Below, piece by piece: positions 10,971 through 20,096 of a stretch of 64,000 nt of DNA. The stretch spans positions 496,001-560,000 of the forward strand of contig OZ037933.1 of NCBI GenBank assembly GCA_964035575.1, written 5' to 3'. Origin of the DNA: Rhynchopus sp. YZ270_cl-10. Its lineage: Eukaryota > Euglenozoa > Diplonemea > Diplonemida > Diplonemidae. The notes below the pieces were generated by a model, which saw only the letters and a list, made by a program, of their open reading frames with translations, ran no database searches and was not told where the DNA came from. Within the stretch, counting starts at the first letter, position 1. Each line of letters opens with the position of its first letter. The translations under genes were made by a program, and so were the position numbers.

Positions 10971-12165
10971 TGTCTTCGAGAACCTAAAAATGCGTTTTGT
11001 TGAAATTTTCTGGCTTTTTCTGAACTTTTCCCAGCTACTTTTCTGGTCGAGTAGCCGACTTTTCTGATCGAGTAGCTATTTTCACTTTTCTGGTGTATGA
11101 GTAGGTTTTCTGGGTGGGAGACTGGATTCTGGGTACAGTGGTGTGTCTGGGCACCCAGGCACCTGGGTACTGGTGTATTTTCGGCCCAGGTACCCCGGTA
11201 CACGGTACACTGGTGTACAAGGAAAAAAGTCGTGAAAAAGCAACCACAGCTCCACATGACAAACACAAAAGTGTCCAGTCACGTGGGGCATTCATGCACT
11301 GAGGAGATAATGATCCAACAATTTACAAGAAAGATTACTTAACCTACTGCTGGAAATTGCCAGGTCGTAGTAACACACAAAGTGCGCCTCCGTTCGGGAA
11401 TACCGGATATTCTAGAGACCAAAAAGGCCTCAAGAATATCTTCCGCTGGTCAAGGTATAACCGAGTGAACGGCCCAAGACCCCCGTGGAGAAGTTAAATG
11501 TTGTAATGCTATCAAGTACAAACTGCGACCACTGTCTTACCCTCCTCAATGCATGTCTTTCACAACAAATATCCTGTACACAGGTACACAGATACACAGA
11601 TACACAGGTACACAGGTAAAACCCGTTAAAATTGTGTGTGAAAGTTAAAAATAGCTATATTTGCATTTTTCGCCCAGCATTGAGGACACATAGGCCCACC
11701 AAGGGCAATTTTGTGATGTCAAAAAAATTTTTTTTTCGGCCCAAAAATTGACTTGTTTTCGGTAAAACCCACTAAAAATTGTGGTACTCTAAACTGCGTT
11801 TTAGACCCCCACAGATGCTCAAAAGTGCCAAATTTTGCTTTTAATGGCCTCAAATCGTCGAAATTAGCCCTAAACGGGGGCAAAAAAAATTTTTCGAGAG
11901 TCCCTTTCCCTGGGAGGCTCCGTAATTACGTACCCTAGGGTACGTAATGACACTCCGTAAAGAGGGAGTGTCCTAACATGCCGTTTTACGGACCCTCGGG
12001 GTGTGCGGACCCCGCCGTGTAAATAAAGGCGGGGGGGGGGGGGGGGGGGGGGGAAATACACAGAGAAAAAAGTTGGGATAAAAGGAGAGAAATAGTTCAC
12101 TAACTTCCTCAGGCTACCTATTTTACAGGGTACTTAAAATGTCGGTTTCACATTTCTGTTTTCAA

Positions 12166-12408
12166 CGTGGCAAATGAACATCCAAAGACCGACATTGGCT
12201 GACATTCACTAAGAATTTGGACAGCCCCTTTGCGATGTTTTGAGCAAAAACAAAATCACGCGATGCCTCCAAGGCAAAATATAGTGTGGCGGGGTTTTTA
12301 GGTTTTTGTGAGGTCTTGGGTTTTTTCGCCGGAACCCTGGGTTTTCTGCATCACTGACCCCTCCCCCTAAATCCTGGCGGTCAGTATGTGCCCCTCCTCC
12401 CTTGCTAT
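12166..12408. mobile_element. Insertion into duplication copy B, ending in a hAT-type terminus
   Basis: This block interrupts sequence that is continuous in copy A near 2080. Its 12240-12356 part parallels 90-260: the GCGATGTTTTGAGCAAAA block, GGGTTTT runs, then ...TGCATCACTG. It is thus a relative of the CAGTGATGCA element family. No matching left terminus is visible, so it is partial. Confidence 0.5.
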
Positions 12409-12678
12409 TTGCCTCTATTGAATATTTTAACTCCTCCTCACAGCATTTTTCGCGCTCACTTTTTGTTTTTTTTCAGCCCACCCGCTTGGATCTTCGGAAA
12501 AGCTTGGACAAGAAACGAAAGAAAACTATAGAGTTCACTAAAGGAGCCTGTAAAAGCGAACACCAGCTGGACATAATTTGAATGAGAATCACATCAATCA
12601 AAACAAACAACACAACCACTGCTTGCAGCAGGCCTCCTTGACCTGCAACAGGGTTGCATCAATACGTAACCAGACACT

Positions 12679-13641
12679 TCACTGGGAACGGTACTTCTTC
12701 GCCACAGCACGTGTCGCATTCGCGAAGGTCTCCTTTTGTGGAAGGCCAGACTTCATGGCAGCCGTGTACTCAGCGGTGAAGTGCTTCTTCGTGAAGAGTG
12801 CGTACTTGGTAGCAGGCTTCTTCAGGCTCTGGCGGATGGCGGTCCTCTTGGCCTTGTTCTTTGCTGCCTCAGCCTCGAACACTCCACGCTGCTGGGTGGA
12901 GAGTGCTGTCCACTTCGTGTTCACATCCTTCAGGGTCAGCTTCGTTCCCTTCATCGTCTTCTGGACGAACAGGGTGCGTGCGGAGATGGGTCCGCTCGAT
13001 GCGATCTTGGCCTTCTTGGTCTTCTTGTCCTGCTTCCCCGCCTTCTTTCTATTGTATCGATCCTTCAGGGCAGCGTGAACGGAGATGGCAGCAGCTCGCT
13101 GCGCCTTCCGAATACGAGCCTTGAGAGCAGCCATCTGGGTCTTTAAAGCCTGTGCATGAGCAGCAACACGAGCCTTGTCCTTGACAGCCTGCTTTCTCTT
13201 CGCAGCGCGAACAGCTTTTCTGGCATTCGCGACCCTCCTTGCCTGCATCTGCTCCAAATCCTTCCCCGCAGCTTTCTTCACTGCCTTCTTGGCCTTGACA
13301 GCCTGTGCCTTCGCAGCAGCACGAGCCTTGAGTGCAGCCTTCTTGGCAGACTTGTTCGCCTTCTTCACAATCTTCTTCACCTTCTTTGCCTTCTTTGCCT
13401 GCACCTTCTTGGCCTTCTTCACAACCTTCTTGGCTGCCTTCTTCACAACCTTCTTCGCGACCTTCTTCACTGCCTTCTTGGCCGGCTTCACCTTCTTGGC
13501 AGACACCTTCTTCGACGCAGACTTCTTCGCCACAGGCTTCTTTGCTGCCTTGGTCACCTTGCTGCGCATCTGCACGGCACCCACCTGCACAGCAGGGAGC
13601 ACGAACTTCGCCTGGCGCGCAATGGAACGAAGAGACATCAT
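12679..13641 (-). CDS. Lys/Ala-rich two-HMG-box protein, probably mitochondrial DNA-binding (copy B)
   Basis: 320 residues from the same ATG-ATG start as copy A. The presequence-like N-terminus is identical. The Lys/Ala domain is shorter because two blocks present in copy A (KKARMAKKAQAVKD and NKAVVKAKIAKRKQ) are missing and a KKTK insertion is present. The two HMG-like boxes occupy about residues 215-320 and differ at a few positions, mostly conservative (e.g. WTALSTQQRGVFEAE). Keeping the frame through indels that are multiples of three argues that both copies are or were functional. The role is the same as inferred for copy A: packaging of mitochondrial DNA. Loss and gain of lysine repeats is the expected drift of H1-like tails. 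Confidence 0.85.
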   Translation of the reverse strand: MMSLRSIARQAKFVLPAVQVGAVQMRSKVTKAAKKPVAKKSASKKVSAKKVKPAKKAVKKVAKKVVKKAAKKVVKKAKKVQAKKAKKVKKIVKKANKSAKKAALKARAAAKAQAVKAKKAVKKAAGKDLEQMQARRVANARKAVRAAKRKQAVKDKARVAAHAQALKTQMAALKARIRKAQRAAAISVHAALKDRYNRKKAGKQDKKTKKAKIASSGPISARTLFVQKTMKGTKLTLKDVNTKWTALSTQQRGVFEAEAAKNKAKRTAIRQSLKKPATKYALFTKKHFTAEYTAAMKSGLPQKETFANATRAVAKKYRSQ

Positions 13642-14106
13642 TTTGAAGTGTGAAGGGTGTGACGGGAATGTGGTGGAACTGTGGTGGTGGGTGTGGGTTG
13701 TGCTGTGTCGGGTTGTGCTATTCAAAGTTGTGAAATGCAGGTGGGTTGTTTTCTTCTATTTGAAGTATCGACGATACTTGCGACCATATCTATCTGATGA
13801 CTCAGATGCTCCATGAAGCCCGGCAACGTGTAGTGTGTCCGTTTGCTTTGTTGTGCTCTAAGTCCCCAGGAAAATAGGAAAAAGGTTGGACCCGAAAAAG
13901 TTGGGCACTTTTTGCGATTTTTGGGCCGAATTGTAACATTTTCCGACATTTAGATATGGTAACTTGAATTGAACACATGTGTCTCACCGTGCACACACAT
14001 CTGGGCAATATTCTGCGTTTAGGAACTAACCCACACAACTACTTTTCAAACACACAGCTCCAAGAAATGCAGATGCCATGCCCGCCCCCATTATTTGCCC
14101 TTCCCC

Positions 14107-15525
14107 TCATCTCAAACCTCCCTCAGCTCCCCCGTCCACAGCCACGACGTCTGTCTTCTGCACAAACACATGCATTAACATGTACAGTGCCAGACCTTCC
14201 TCGACACCCGCCCTTTCCCCTCCCCCACTCCCACCGTTCACGTGAAAGGCGACAGCGTACATGAGCCATTTTTGCAGTGCAAACCCATCTAGCACGCCGC
14301 TTTCGGCCTGCGACACAAGCCAGGCCAAGGCGTTGCGAGAGGGGACAAAGCAGGTCTTTTTGCTTCTCTTTGTCTTCACGGCACGCACCTCCGCAGCTGC
14401 GTACAACGCAGAGAGGGTCGACACTGCTGCATCGGTGAGCACCACCTTCGACAACCACAGGGACGCGAGGAAGCGGTCCAACACATGCACTGAAAGCAAA
14501 CCTCGCCATTCCTTAACAGCATCTGACGCATCCACTGCAAAAAGCCGTGAGCACAGCTGCGATGTCACCCGCACCAGCCCCTCTTCCAACCCGTCTTCTG
14601 CAACCGATTGAATGACAACGCTGTCCTCCTCTCCCCAGACAGGGTCATTCGAACGCCGTTTGATGCACTGCACAGTGTCTGCGACAACCAACTCCCTTCG
14701 GAGCACCTCCGCAGCCCCATCTTCGGTGAGCTCGATCCAGTTCATTTCTTCGTCCACTTTGCGTATAAGGCAACACCTCCCCCCGATCATTACCACCCCA
14801 CCCCGACACAACGCTGGTCTCGGTGCCCCCCCCGCCTCCGCTAACCTGAGGACGATCTGCGTCAGCTCCCTTCCCCGAACACCCCCACCGTCTGCGAGAC
14901 ACAGCGAATCCACCGCGTTCACAATATTTGCGACCACCGCCGATTTCACCTCAAGACACCGCTCTGCACCTTCCCCTCCCCAGGAACGGAGCATATCCAG
15001 ACTTTCCAGCAGTGCATACGGCCCCCCTTGAGTTGTGCTCTGCAAAACCGGGTAGGTGCAGCCCGACAGGCCGAGGGTGGGGTAAAAAAGGCTGCCCAGG
15101 TTCTGACCATCAAAGCCATTCTGAATGGCCTTGGCTGCCACGACAGCAAGCTCGGGGGAGAGAAGGGAGCATTGCGTCCCGAGCTGCAGCGTTTCCGCCA
15201 GCTCTCTTGGCGACTCAACCTGACCTGCTACCGATAACAGCAAGGCGCCAATGAGAGACGGGCTAAGCTCCACCCCAATACCTTGCAAGGCTGTCAGCAG
15301 CGCGCTTAGGGAAGCCACGGAGAGCCCCTTCGCCTTTACTGGGTGTCGCCCTTTTTCCATCCATTCCAGGAGACGCACCGCTTCGTTCCGCCGTTCTGAC
15401 AGGCCTGCAGTGACGATAATACTCTGCGAACCTCCCTTTGTAACACCCGTTCTCCCTATCCCTTCCCCTAAAGCGGTCAGGCGCCGTATAGCAGCAGGCC
15501 ATGGGTTGCGCAGACGGGGCTTCAT
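14107..15525 (-). CDS. Unrecognised 472-residue protein
   Basis: A single open frame of 472 codons runs from an ATG to TGA, GC-richer than its surroundings, with the residue balance of a real globular protein. I do not recognise a family. The N-terminus (MKPRLRNPWPAAIRRLTALG) is basic, lacks acids and could be an organelle presequence. Residues about 60-170 look like stacked amphipathic helices (e.g. LSVASLSALLTALQGIG, SPSLIGALLLSVAGQ, SPELAVVAAKAIQNG), the texture of helical-repeat adaptors. Around residue 240-260 there is a beta-rich stretch (GGVVMIGGRCCLIRKVDEE). There is a basic patch VKTKRSKK in the last quarter and a Gly-rich segment near the C-terminus. No membrane span is evident and there is no sign of introns. 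It lies on the same strand as the HMG genes, 320 bp beyond the duplicated block. A mitochondrial RNA- or ribosome-associated role would fit but is speculation. Confidence 0.75.
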   Translation of the reverse strand: MKPRLRNPWPAAIRRLTALGEGIGRTGVTKGGSQSIIVTAGLSERRNEAVRLLEWMEKGRHPVKAKGLSVASLSALLTALQGIGVELSPSLIGALLLSVAGQVESPRELAETLQLGTQCSLLSPELAVVAAKAIQNGFDGQNLGSLFYPTLGLSGCTYPVLQSTTQGGPYALLESLDMLRSWGGEGAERCLEVKSAVVANIVNAVDSLCLADGGGVRGRELTQIVLRLAEAGGAPRPALCRGGVVMIGGRCCLIRKVDEEMNWIELTEDGAAEVLRRELVVADTVQCIKRRSNDPVWGEEDSVVIQSVAEDGLEEGLVRVTSQLCSRLFAVDASDAVKEWRGLLSVHVLDRFLASLWLSKVVLTDAAVSTLSALYAAAEVRAVKTKRSKKTCFVPSRNALAWLVSQAESGVLDGFALQKWLMYAVAFHVNGGSGGGERAGVEEGLALYMLMHVFVQKTDVVAVDGGAEGGLR

Positions 15526-16144
15526 TGAAAGGCGGGGTGGAAGAGATCGAGATACGGTTGCGTTACATGATCGGTTGAAAACACCCTGTGGTGAGTCGTG
15601 GGTGTCGGGGGGAGGGGGAGGGGGTGGTGGTGATGTTCGGTTTTATTTTGTGGCTTTTTTACTGCCAGAAATCGACAAAAAAAAAAAATACGGCCCTTTC
15701 ACAAAGAGATTACTACACCGAGACCAATTGGAAAAATGGATAAAATTTCATTATTCTTCACTTTCCACTATAGATACCCTACGAAAAGTAGTGCAGTTTT
15801 GCCAGCATTTTTGGCTAACGGCCAGAGGCTTTGAGCCTAGGAGACCTATTGCGGTTAACGGTACGGCCTGATGCAAGAGAAAGCCATCTCCCCTGTTTTT
15901 TCCATGCACTTCCACTAGACACCCTACTGCACAAAAGTAGTGCAGCTTTCCAAGGTGGCTAACCATGTCCCCGCTCGAAGCGTTTCAAGGGTCAGCGCGC
16001 CTTTCAAAAAGAGACGACTACGTCATCCGGGGCCAGTGGAAATGGTCAACAGGATAGCCAATGTGGTTACCACTCATTCTCTGCATTCAGGTAGCGGAAT
16101 GTTCACGCTTTCCCTTTTCGGCAATCCTACAACGAAAAGAAGAA

Positions 16145-16187
16145 TTTATAAGATGATCCTAAGCCTCTCGTGTGCTTAGTCACCTTA
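16145..16187 (-). ncRNA. H2 hairpin element, copy 1
   Basis: The minus-strand RNA would fold as AAGGTGA / CTAAGC stem, a loop containing ACACGAGAG, GCTTAG, a GA bulge, then TCATCTT. This copy has a 2-nt longer loop. It follows a stop codon of the fragment 16188-16300 by about 14 nt. It is a putative structured 3' element; calling it an RNA is an inference. Confidence 0.5.
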
Positions 16188-16300
16188 TCATATTCGTTAT
16201 CGCGGGGCAGCATTTGCGCAGGCTTCCACAAGCTTGTTGTCAGGGATGATGTCATTTCCCTAGGTGTTTGTAATTTTGGCACGTACGATGACGTGTTCGA
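16188..16300 (-). pseudogene. C-terminal tail of an unrecognised gene (partner of 23098-23466)
   Basis: The minus strand reads RAKITNT, a stop where the 23.1-kb copy has a Gly/Ser triplet, then GNDIIPDNKLVEACANAAPR and a stop just before the H2 hairpin. The alignment with 23019-23170 runs through the hairpin. This copy is cut short at its 5' side near 16300. Confidence 0.45.
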
Positions 16301-16618
16301 GCATGTGCAAGCAGTACAGCACGGCGAAACTCAAACAGTAAAGTGAATAAGTGTTTATTGAGTAGGGCAAGGGAAGGGAAGGGAAGGGGTAAGAATACCC
16401 CTTGTCCTTTTTCGTCCTCTACGTCTTTTTCGTCTTTTTCGTCCTTTTTCGATCTGGGAAAAAGGACGAAAAAGGACGAAAAAGGACAATACAGGAAGTA
16501 CAGTACAGAAAAATCACCAGGAAAAACACTGTTCACCCAAAAAAATCCCCCCCCCAAAAAAAAAATCTTGATTTCAAGTCCTCCAACAACAGAAAAACAC
16601 AAGAAAAAAAAACAAATC

Positions 16619-18918
16619 ATGCCAAGAGCTAAATGCTGGACTTGGGAGCTGTTTTCAAAAACCGGAAGGTTTTTGACGTGCAACGCATGCCAGGGGACAA
16701 TGGCCCAGGCGTCGAACGCGGAGAGGAGGAAGCAGCACATTGTGTCCTGCAAAGATGCGGAGGAGGTTTACAAGAACAAAGCCAAGGTTTGAAAATAAAT
16801 TTACTCGAAAATATTCACACACATATTCTACAGGCTGAATTGGCTAAGAAGAGGAAGCGCAGCCGGATGGAAGATGCTGAAGATGTCGATGAAGAAGATG
16901 ATGAAGATGCAGAAGCAGATGCAGATGCAGATTGCACCATTGTTTCAGCCCCAGCAGCAGCAGCCCCAGCCCCAGCAGCAGCCTCAGCAGCCCCAGCAGC
17001 AGCCTCAGCAGCCCCAGCAGCAGCCTCAGCAGCCCCAGCAGCAGCCCCAGTAGCTCCAGCAGCAGCCTCAGCAGCCCCAGCAGCAGCCTCAGCAGCCCCA
17101 GCAGCAGCCTCAGCAGCCCCAGCAGCAGCCTCAGCAGCCCCAGCAGCAGCCCCAGTAGCTCCAGCAGCAGCCTCAGCAGCCCCAGCAGCAGTCTCAGCAG
17201 CCTCAGCAGCAGCCTCAGCCCCAGCCCCAGCAGCCCCAGCCCCAACATCTACTAAGGCGAAGCCTGTGCCCAAGGCACACACTCGGTCTGCCCACCCCAA
17301 GCAATCTTTGCTTGGAGTGGTGGACAGGGTGTCGGAGGCCGAGAACAAGCTGATTGATTCAGCTTGGGCCAAGGCCTACTACTGTGGAGGTATCCCCTTC
17401 AGTTTTGCCTCCTCCCCCGAGTTTAAGGCGGCCATGCGGGCGACTCGCCCCACGCTGAGGAGGGTGGTAGACGAGGACGCCATTCGTGGGCCGCTGCTGG
17501 ATGCGGCGTACGAGGAGATTGTGCTTGATGAGATTACTCGCATCAAGCACGCTGCCCGGGACAACGGTACCGGGATCTCCCTGCACGCCGACGCTTGGGA
17601 ATCCAAGCTGAAGAAACAGCACCTCCTCAGCGTGTCCATCTGTTCTCCTGAGCCACAGCTGCTGGCGAGCCACACGCTGACCCAACGATCGCATGACGGG
17701 GAGGAGTACTGCACCGCGCTGAAGCAGATCATCTCGGAGACGGGCATCGGGCAGTACCTGACAGCCGTTTTGGTCGACGCGGGGTCGGCAATTTTGAAGG
17801 GTGCCAAAGACCTGAAGGACGTTTACCCGACAATCCTCATCTTGGTGTGCGTGTGCCATGCTTTAAACAGGCTGCTGAATGATATTATCGGAACCCGCAC
17901 TGTATCAAAGAAGGATACACCTAACGTGTATAACGCGTACTTCGTGTGGAGCAACCAGATCGTGTCTGCGGTAAAGAACACGGAGAACATCAGGAAGGCT
18001 GTGTATGCAATCCAAGCGGCATCGGCTATGGTGGAGAAAGTGTCGCCCGTTGGGAACAATACTCGTTGGCTGACGATTGGGGACTCCTGGGATTGGATCA
18101 ACAACAACTTCAACACCATGCGGACGCTCATGAACGACGAAAATGAAACCAGCATCCACAACCAGATGCCCGCCCTGCAGAAGTTCGGAGATCTCGCTTT
18201 TTGGGAGAAGTTCATGTTTGTGCGGAAGTTAGTGTGCTCGACGACAGAAGCCATCAGGTACATGGAACAAGACTCTGCTCGCATTGGCCACATTCTCCCG
18301 ATGTTCTGGGCTTTGAAGCAGGTGTTTAATGCCTGCACTACACCTGACGGGGAAGTTCCTGGACACAAGAAGTGCAAGAAGGCGAGGGATGAACGAGAGA
18401 AGTACTACGTCGATACCAGCCACTGTGTTCTTGCCACCATCTTGTCCCCTACGTGCTACATTCCTGACGCAGAAGGCAAAGTCCCTCGTGGGGTTTTGGG
18501 AAGGTACCTTGAGACGTTCGATCCAAAGAGCCTCATGGATCAGGCAGAAAAAGCAGTGGAGCTGTGGGCTGACAACGAGGAGGCTGAGCTAGAACTTCTG
18601 AGGGAGATTTCGTGTTTCCTCTCAAGAGAGGCTCCGTACCACTCGAAGATGCTTTGGTGTCACGAGAAATCCGCACCTGAAGTGTTTTGGGGAATTGCGT
18701 CGAAACTCTACCCTAATCTTCTTCTTCCACCACGAGCGAAAAAGTTGTGCTCCATTGTCCCGCATACAGCAGTCCAGGAACGGGTGTTCAGCACGATGGG
18801 GTGGCAATCAGAAGGAAGGGAAAATATGGATTTGCAGAGACTCCACAAGGTCACGGCAATATGCACGACAACGAAGAGGGCGGCAAAGAAAGCGAAGCTT
18901 GCGCAGGCGAAAAAATAA
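16619..18918 (+). CDS. hAT-family transposase with BED zinc finger (one 47-nt intron)
   Basis: Exon 1 is 16619-16786, the GT-AG intron 16787-16833 (phase 0), exon 2 16834-18918, giving about 750 residues. Residues 21-44 form a BED finger (C21-x2-C24-x15-H40-x3-C44) for DNA binding. Residues about 60-67 (KKRKRSR) look like a nuclear signal, then an acidic run. Residues about 95-205 are an Ala/Pro/Ser repeat built on an 18-bp unit. The RNase-H-like catalytic core shows the first Asp in HADAWES, the second in VLVDAGSA, the CxxH motif (CVCHALNRL) and TRWLTIGDSW. The C-terminal hAT dimerisation motif is ERVFSTMGWQSEGRENM. No stop or frameshift interrupts it. It cuts and pastes the element by binding the terminal and TTTTTCGTCC repeats (family knowledge). 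Without the intron the finger is out of frame, which is why the intron call is strong. Confidence 0.93.
16787..16833 (+). other. 47-nt spliceosomal intron in the hAT transposase gene
   Basis: Begins GTTTGA and ends TTCTACAG; it contains an in-frame stop (TGA) right after the donor. Removing it joins the BED finger to the catalytic part in frame. It shows that the host splices very short GT-AG introns. Confidence 0.85.
16958..17245 (+). repeat. 18-bp coding minisatellite in the transposase (Ala/Pro/Ser)
   Basis: Repeats of GCAGCCCCAGCAGCAGCCTC-like units encode APAAAS-type hexapeptides. The frame is kept throughout. It forms a flexible linker between the BED finger and the catalytic core. Confidence 0.85.
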
Positions 18919-19120
18919 AACAAGGGTTGGGGGTTTATCACGAGGGTTAGGGCAAGGGGTATCAGAGGGAATATATATTGCCAAAAACAAGAAACTGAAA
19001 AGTGTTTTTTTTTACTTTTTTATCAATTTGAAAACACAGGCGTCAACTATCAGTGGGTTGTGAGACGCTTTTTTGTACCAGGAGCGCGAGAGGTAACTTA
19101 GTTACTGTATACCATTAACA

Positions 19121-19192
19121 GTGTCCTTTTTCGTCCTTTTTCGTCCTTTTTCGTCCTTTTTCGTCCTTTTTCGTCTTTTTCGTCCTTTTTCA
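19121..19192 (+). repeat. TTTTTCGTCC subterminal array of the hAT element
   Basis: Seven or so tandem copies, one with CGTC for CGTCC. Together with the palindromic cluster at 16403-16488 it marks both subterminal regions and is the probable transposase-binding platform. Confidence 0.8.
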
Positions 19193-19785
19193 AAAATCGT
19201 AGAGGACAGGGGGGTTCTTAGGAAGGGGGGGGGGGGGTACGAAGGACTTCTTTTGTCTGGCTGCAAAAGAAAAATGTGATATGTGTAGCCTCCTGAGTTG
19301 AGGGTTGTTTGTTTGTTTTCTTTTTAAAGGAAGAAGAGGTAAAAAAAAAAAAAAGAGGTAAATGGCAAACAGGCTGACGTTAGTCAAAATAAAAAATAAA
19401 AAAATCGTGGTGCAACCACTTCGGTGGATGCAGGCATTGAAAAAATATATAAAATTTCACATACTTTCCATTCAGCAGAGTATTTGAAAAAGAGGGGGTT
19501 TTTTAATTGAAAAGTTTTTACCAATGTAATTCCCAATTAAAAAAAAAAAACACAATACCGCACTTTTATTTATGTTCCCGATGTCAAAAAGAATGCACCC
19601 ACAACAAAAATAAAAAGAGAGAAGTTGAAAAGTGCAAACGCCTCACCGTACACTGGCGGACGCAGGCACTGGGGTGGGGAGGGGATACGGGGTTTTTTTG
19701 TAGTTACGACAATCACCTGTCCGAGGACGGGTTCTGACGGGTTCTGTACACAAAGTCGCCCGAATATTTTTTTTTTCTTTTGAAC

Positions 19786-19817
19786 GATGAACCTAAGCCT
19801 CTCGTGCTTAGCCACCT
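19786..19817 (-). ncRNA. H2 hairpin element, copy 2
   Basis: Core CCTAAGC..GCTTAG stem with the CTCTCGT loop (plus-strand reading); the outer stem is shortened (GATGA/CCACCT). It lies in A/T tracts with no adjacent gene fragment. Confidence 0.45.
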
Positions 19818-19858
19818 ATAAAAAAAGGGGGGGGGGAAGAGAAAAAAAAAACATGAAT

Positions 19859-20096
19859 GAGGTGATCCAGTCTCACGCTTTTTCACACATTTTCACTTGG
19901 TTTCACACATTTTCACTTGGTTTCACGGTGTGAAAAAGTGTGTACGAAAGTGAAAAAAAAAACTGCTTCACGCACTCTGAGTGGATTCCTCCAGAAAAAA
20001 AACTTGGTGTTTTCACATGGTTTCACACATTTTCACTTGTTTTCACACGTTTTCACGGTGTGAAAAAGTGTGGAAAAGTGTGCGCTGGATCACCTC
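19859..20096. mobile_element. 238-bp MITE with GAGGTGATCCAG ends
   Basis: Perfect 12-bp inverted termini GAGGTGATCCAG. The interior is packed with TTTTCACACATTTTCACTTG direct repeats and two short hairpins (TTTTCACGGTGTGAAAA). No clear target duplication (AAT on both sides at most). It is non-coding. Confidence 0.7.

Larger units (their letters stand above)
8197..12019. mobile_element. 3.8-kb TA-flanked element C1
   Basis: Termini are inverted CACGGCGGGGTCC followed by GAGGGTCCGTAAA, flanked by TA (8195-8196 and 12020-12021). A second copy starts with exactly the same base after TA at 31242, in a different flank, which fixes the boundary. Subterminal arrays are made of TACGGACCCTAGGG and GTACGTAATTAC words. 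The interior holds repeat D, a 180-bp dispersed block, a large CCCAGTA array and non-coding sequence. No transposase is visible, so it is non-autonomous. Confidence 0.8.
12040..13785. repeat. Segmental duplication, copy B (partner 1951-3795)
   Basis: It begins at the right edge of the G-run next to C1 and ends at a palindromic AAGTATCGACGATACTT. It carries the second HMG gene and the same 3' and 5' flanks as copy A. Orientation is direct, so unequal exchange or tandem duplication followed by transposon insertion between the copies would explain it. Confidence 0.85.
15526..16381. other. Intergenic region with a diverged direct repeat
   Basis: No gene found. About 15757-15835 and 15906-15966 are diverged direct repeats, each with CTTCCACTA..GACACCCTAC followed by a short hairpin (e.g. 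CTGCACaaaaGTAGTGCAG) and TGGCTAAC. The first 130 bases upstream of the 472-aa gene are G-rich and may hold its 5' leader. The right part (16145-16300) contains a hairpin element and a gene-tail fragment described separately. Confidence 0.5.
16390..19220 (+). mobile_element. Apparently intact autonomous hAT transposon
   Basis: Inverted ends TAAGAATACCCCTTGTCC (left) and TAAGAACCCCCCTGTCC (right, read inward) are flanked by an 8-bp direct repeat GGAAGGGG (16382-16389 and 19221-19228). The flanks are low-complexity G/A sequence, so the duplication is persuasive rather than conclusive. Both ends carry runs of the 10-mer TTTTTCGTCC (16403-16488, in both orientations, and 19121-19192), the probable transposase-binding subterminal repeats. 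The interior holds one complete transposase gene. The near-complete structure suggests recent activity. Confidence 0.8.

Noticed and set aside
10291-11067. Long ORFs on both strands through the CCCAGTA arrays (also at 40.3 and 47.2-48.7 kb)
   Set aside because: A 7-bp unit without stops keeps every frame open; the ORFs mirror the satellite and are not evidence of a gene by themselves.
8177-12034. An 8-bp GGCGGGGG repeat on both sides of C1 as a hAT-type target duplication
   Set aside because: The C2 copy shows that the element begins at CACGG directly after TA in an unrelated flank, so TA is the better boundary; the G-rich 8-mer is explained by the adjacent G-runs.
16844-17372. Minus-strand ORFs of 134 and 185 residues rich in Ala, Gly or Leu
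   Set aside because: They are shadows of the Ala/Pro minisatellite of the hAT transposase on the other strand.
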